This document shows positions 5,419 through 6,208 of a DNA stretch of 6,208 nt, one piece after another. This DNA comes from an uncultured Prevotella sp. Lineage in GTDB: Bacteria; Bacteroidota; Bacteroidia; Bacteroidales; Bacteroidaceae. Location: NCBI GenBank assembly GCA_900768785.1, contig CAAGEG010000089.1:1-6208 (forward strand), in the 5' to 3' direction. Below the pieces are notes generated by a model that saw only the letters and a list, made by a program, of their open reading frames with translations, was not told where the DNA came from and did no database searches. The translations under genes were made by a program, and so were the position numbers. The first letter of the stretch is position 1, and each line of letters starts with the position of its first letter.

Positions 5419-5817
5419 TTACATGTGTCGCACCTCCTTTTTCAAGTTGTTCGCATCATAGCTGATATGCAGCCACGTGTAGTGCTGTTCATCTATCAGT
5501 TGCGTAAAGGGCAGTCCGAGTTTCAGCACCAAATTGAAAAGTTTGATATTTGCAATCGTATCACCGGCTGTGATGTCGGCAGCCATTCCCCACAAATGGT
5601 GACTTGTAGGACTGCCACCGACAGCCTTGTTCAGTTCGGCACAGCGGTAGCCGCTATTTACAATGATAGGTCTGCCCCATGCTTCTCTCAAAGGGTCAAG
5701 CACGTTCTCCACAAGAGACTCAAGGTTCTGCTCAATAGCCTTTGTCGGCTCATTCTTTATTCTCCTCCGCTCCGCTATACTGCTTCTGCAAAGTTCCGCA
5801 ATACTAAAGTATTTCAT
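5419..5817 (-). CDS. Endolysin-type peptidase M15 (zinc D-Ala-D-Ala / endopeptidase)
   Basis: This 132-residue protein is a single-domain M15 peptidase of the short type (Peptidase_M15_3-like) common as an endolysin in Bacteroidales phages. Its N-terminus (MKYFSIAELCRS) resembles the family's usual start. The core includes PLREAWGRPIIVNSGYRC (42-59) and the zinc motif SHHLWGMAADI (72-82), matching SxHxxGxAxD with ligands His74 and Asp81. The third ligand is His117 in WLHIS (115-119), and the acidic residue Asp109 or Glu110 in QLIDE is the probable catalytic base. No signal peptide or separate wall-binding domain is present, so it needs the holin to reach peptidoglycan. The start overlaps the preceding stop as ATGA and has an SD, AGGAGG, at 5827-5832, so it is translationally coupled to the holin-like gene. 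Cleavage specificity (carboxypeptidase or endopeptidase) cannot be told from the sequence. Confidence 0.92.
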   Translation of the reverse strand: MKYFSIAELCRSSIAERRRIKNEPTKAIEQNLESLVENVLDPLREAWGRPIIVNSGYRCAELNKAVGGSPTSHHLWGMAADITAGDTIANIKLFNLVLKLGLPFTQLIDEQHYTWLHISYDANNLKKEVRHM

Positions 5818-6029
5818 TTCTCATCACCTCCTCCCTTTGTATATCTGTAATGGTAGTCTATGCCGAACAGTGAGCCGACAAACGTCATTATCTCGCCAAA
5901 TGCTATCAACACTGAATTATCTATCACGCCTGTAGGCGGCACGCAGAAACCGGATATAAGTAACCCGGCTCCCAAAGTCACCATTATCACAGCCGACATC
6001 AGCTGAATCACTCTGCTTGTATTCTTCAT
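5814..6029 (-). CDS. Holin-like small membrane protein
   Basis: This 71-residue protein has two predicted membrane helices, about 7-28 (VIQLMSAVIMVTLGAGLLIS plus flank) and 39-57 (SVLIAFGEIMTFVGSLFGI). They are joined by a short loop, CVPPTGVIDN. A basic N-terminus and a charged, Gly-rich C-terminal tail (HYRYTKGGGDEK) complete it. I recall similar proteins, including the GFCVPPTG and GIDYHY segments, beside M15 endolysins in Bacteroidales phages. The size, two-helix topology and 4-bp overlap with the endolysin gene fit a class II holin that would form lesions in the inner membrane at lysis time. The ATG at 6027-6029 has a strong SD, AGGAGG, 8 nt upstream. Holin function is inferred from topology and neighbours and is not proven; an accessory membrane protein is the alternative. 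Confidence 0.8.
   Translation of the reverse strand: MKNTSRVIQLMSAVIMVTLGAGLLISGFCVPPTGVIDNSVLIAFGEIMTFVGSLFGIDYHYRYTKGGGDEK
5827..5832 (-). promoter_or_regulatory. Shine-Dalgarno site of the M15 endolysin gene
   Basis: On the minus strand AGGAGGTGA is a full match to the anti-SD sequence, 9 nt before the endolysin ATG. It lies inside the 3' end of the holin-like gene, where it also encodes its Gly-rich tail. A canonical SD is uncommon in this phylum and here supports the chosen start. Confidence 0.8.
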
Positions 6030-6037
6030 TTTCTTCT

Positions 6038-6043
6038 CCTCCT
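6038..6043 (-). promoter_or_regulatory. Shine-Dalgarno site of the holin-like gene
   Basis: AGGAGG on the minus strand, within AAAGGAGGAG, is 8 nt before the ATG at 6027-6029 and lies just after the stop of the preceding gene. It fixes the start of the holin-like protein. Confidence 0.8.
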
Positions 6044-6055
6044 TTCTTTTATAAA

Positions 6056-6208
6056 TTATCGTAATCCGTTTTCAAGCAACTGTTTCGCAATAGCTTTTGC
6101 CTTTGCTCTACAGTTCTGCATCTGCTCAAACTCTTCTTTGCCTTTCTCCATGTCAAGCAGATAGTTATTCACCACCGCCTGCATCTTGTCTGACGGATAC
6201 TCGGCAGA
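6056..6208 (-). CDS. C-terminal end of an unidentified small protein upstream of the lysis cassette (partial)
   Basis: This minus-strand frame is open from the right edge to a TAA at 6056-6058 and gives the last 50 residues of a protein. They are strongly helical and charged (NNYLLDMEKGKEEFEQMQNC, then RAKAKAIAKQLLENGLR), with a heptad-like coiled-coil look. No membrane segment is visible. The stop lies 26 bp before the holin-like gene start, in the same direction, so it is probably in the same operon. Good codon structure and the tight spacing support a real gene, but I do not recognise the family and the N-terminus is outside the window. Confidence 0.7.
   Translation of the reverse strand, partial: SAEYPSDKMQAVVNNYLLDMEKGKEEFEQMQNCRAKAKAIAKQLLENGLR

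Noticed and set aside
5113..5850. Long plus-strand open frame opposite the spanin and endolysin genes
   Set aside because: It is antisense to well-supported genes with conserved motifs; its Ser/Cys/Leu-rich product has no recognisable domain and is an artefact of codon structure on the other strand.

Overview
The window looks like the late region of a tailed bacteriophage or prophage from a Bacteroidales host (Bacteroides, Phocaeicola or Prevotella type). Three things point there. The candidate promoters carry the Bacteroidota -7 element TAnnTTTG, here mostly as TAnnTTTGCA. Several start codons lack a Shine-Dalgarno (SD) site. The proteins resemble families I know from gut Bacteroidales phages: a large late structural protein, a short M15 peptidase, a two-helix holin-like protein and a spanin-like lipoprotein. 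I ran no database search, so these are recognition calls.

Layout. A plus-strand gene ends just inside the left edge (about 2-121). After about 200 bp of A-rich, largely non-coding DNA with a promoter, a single 893-residue plus-strand gene (322-3003) fills nearly half the window. It ends in a convergent intergenic region with a probable bidirectional terminator (3054-3090). All later genes are on the minus strand. Read in their own direction, right to left, they are: the end of an unknown gene (6208-6056); a lysis cassette of holin-like protein (6029-5814), M15 endolysin (5817-5419) and u-spanin-like lipoprotein (5375-4893); a 213-bp gap with a promoter, a strong terminator hairpin and a second promoter; and three small genes (4679-4224, 4197-3679, 3673-3143) that look like divergent paralogs of one another.

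Function. The holin would permeabilise the inner membrane, the M15 peptidase would cut peptidoglycan, and the spanin, with an outer-membrane lipid anchor and a C-terminal inner-membrane helix, would disrupt the outer membrane. The 893-residue protein is probably a virion component. The three paralogs are of unknown function, possibly virion-associated.

Most worth a second look: a promoter-plus-terminator unit of about 80 nt with no ORF (about 4752-4849); a 12-bp tandem repeat encoding the hydrophobic core of the spanin signal peptide; an array of GTACCC/GGGTAC elements spaced exactly 21 bp apart just upstream of it; the three tandem paralogs; and a perfect SD placed before an ATG-stop at the end of the endolysin gene. 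Nothing here convincingly amounts to a wholly new system such as a defence island or retroelement.
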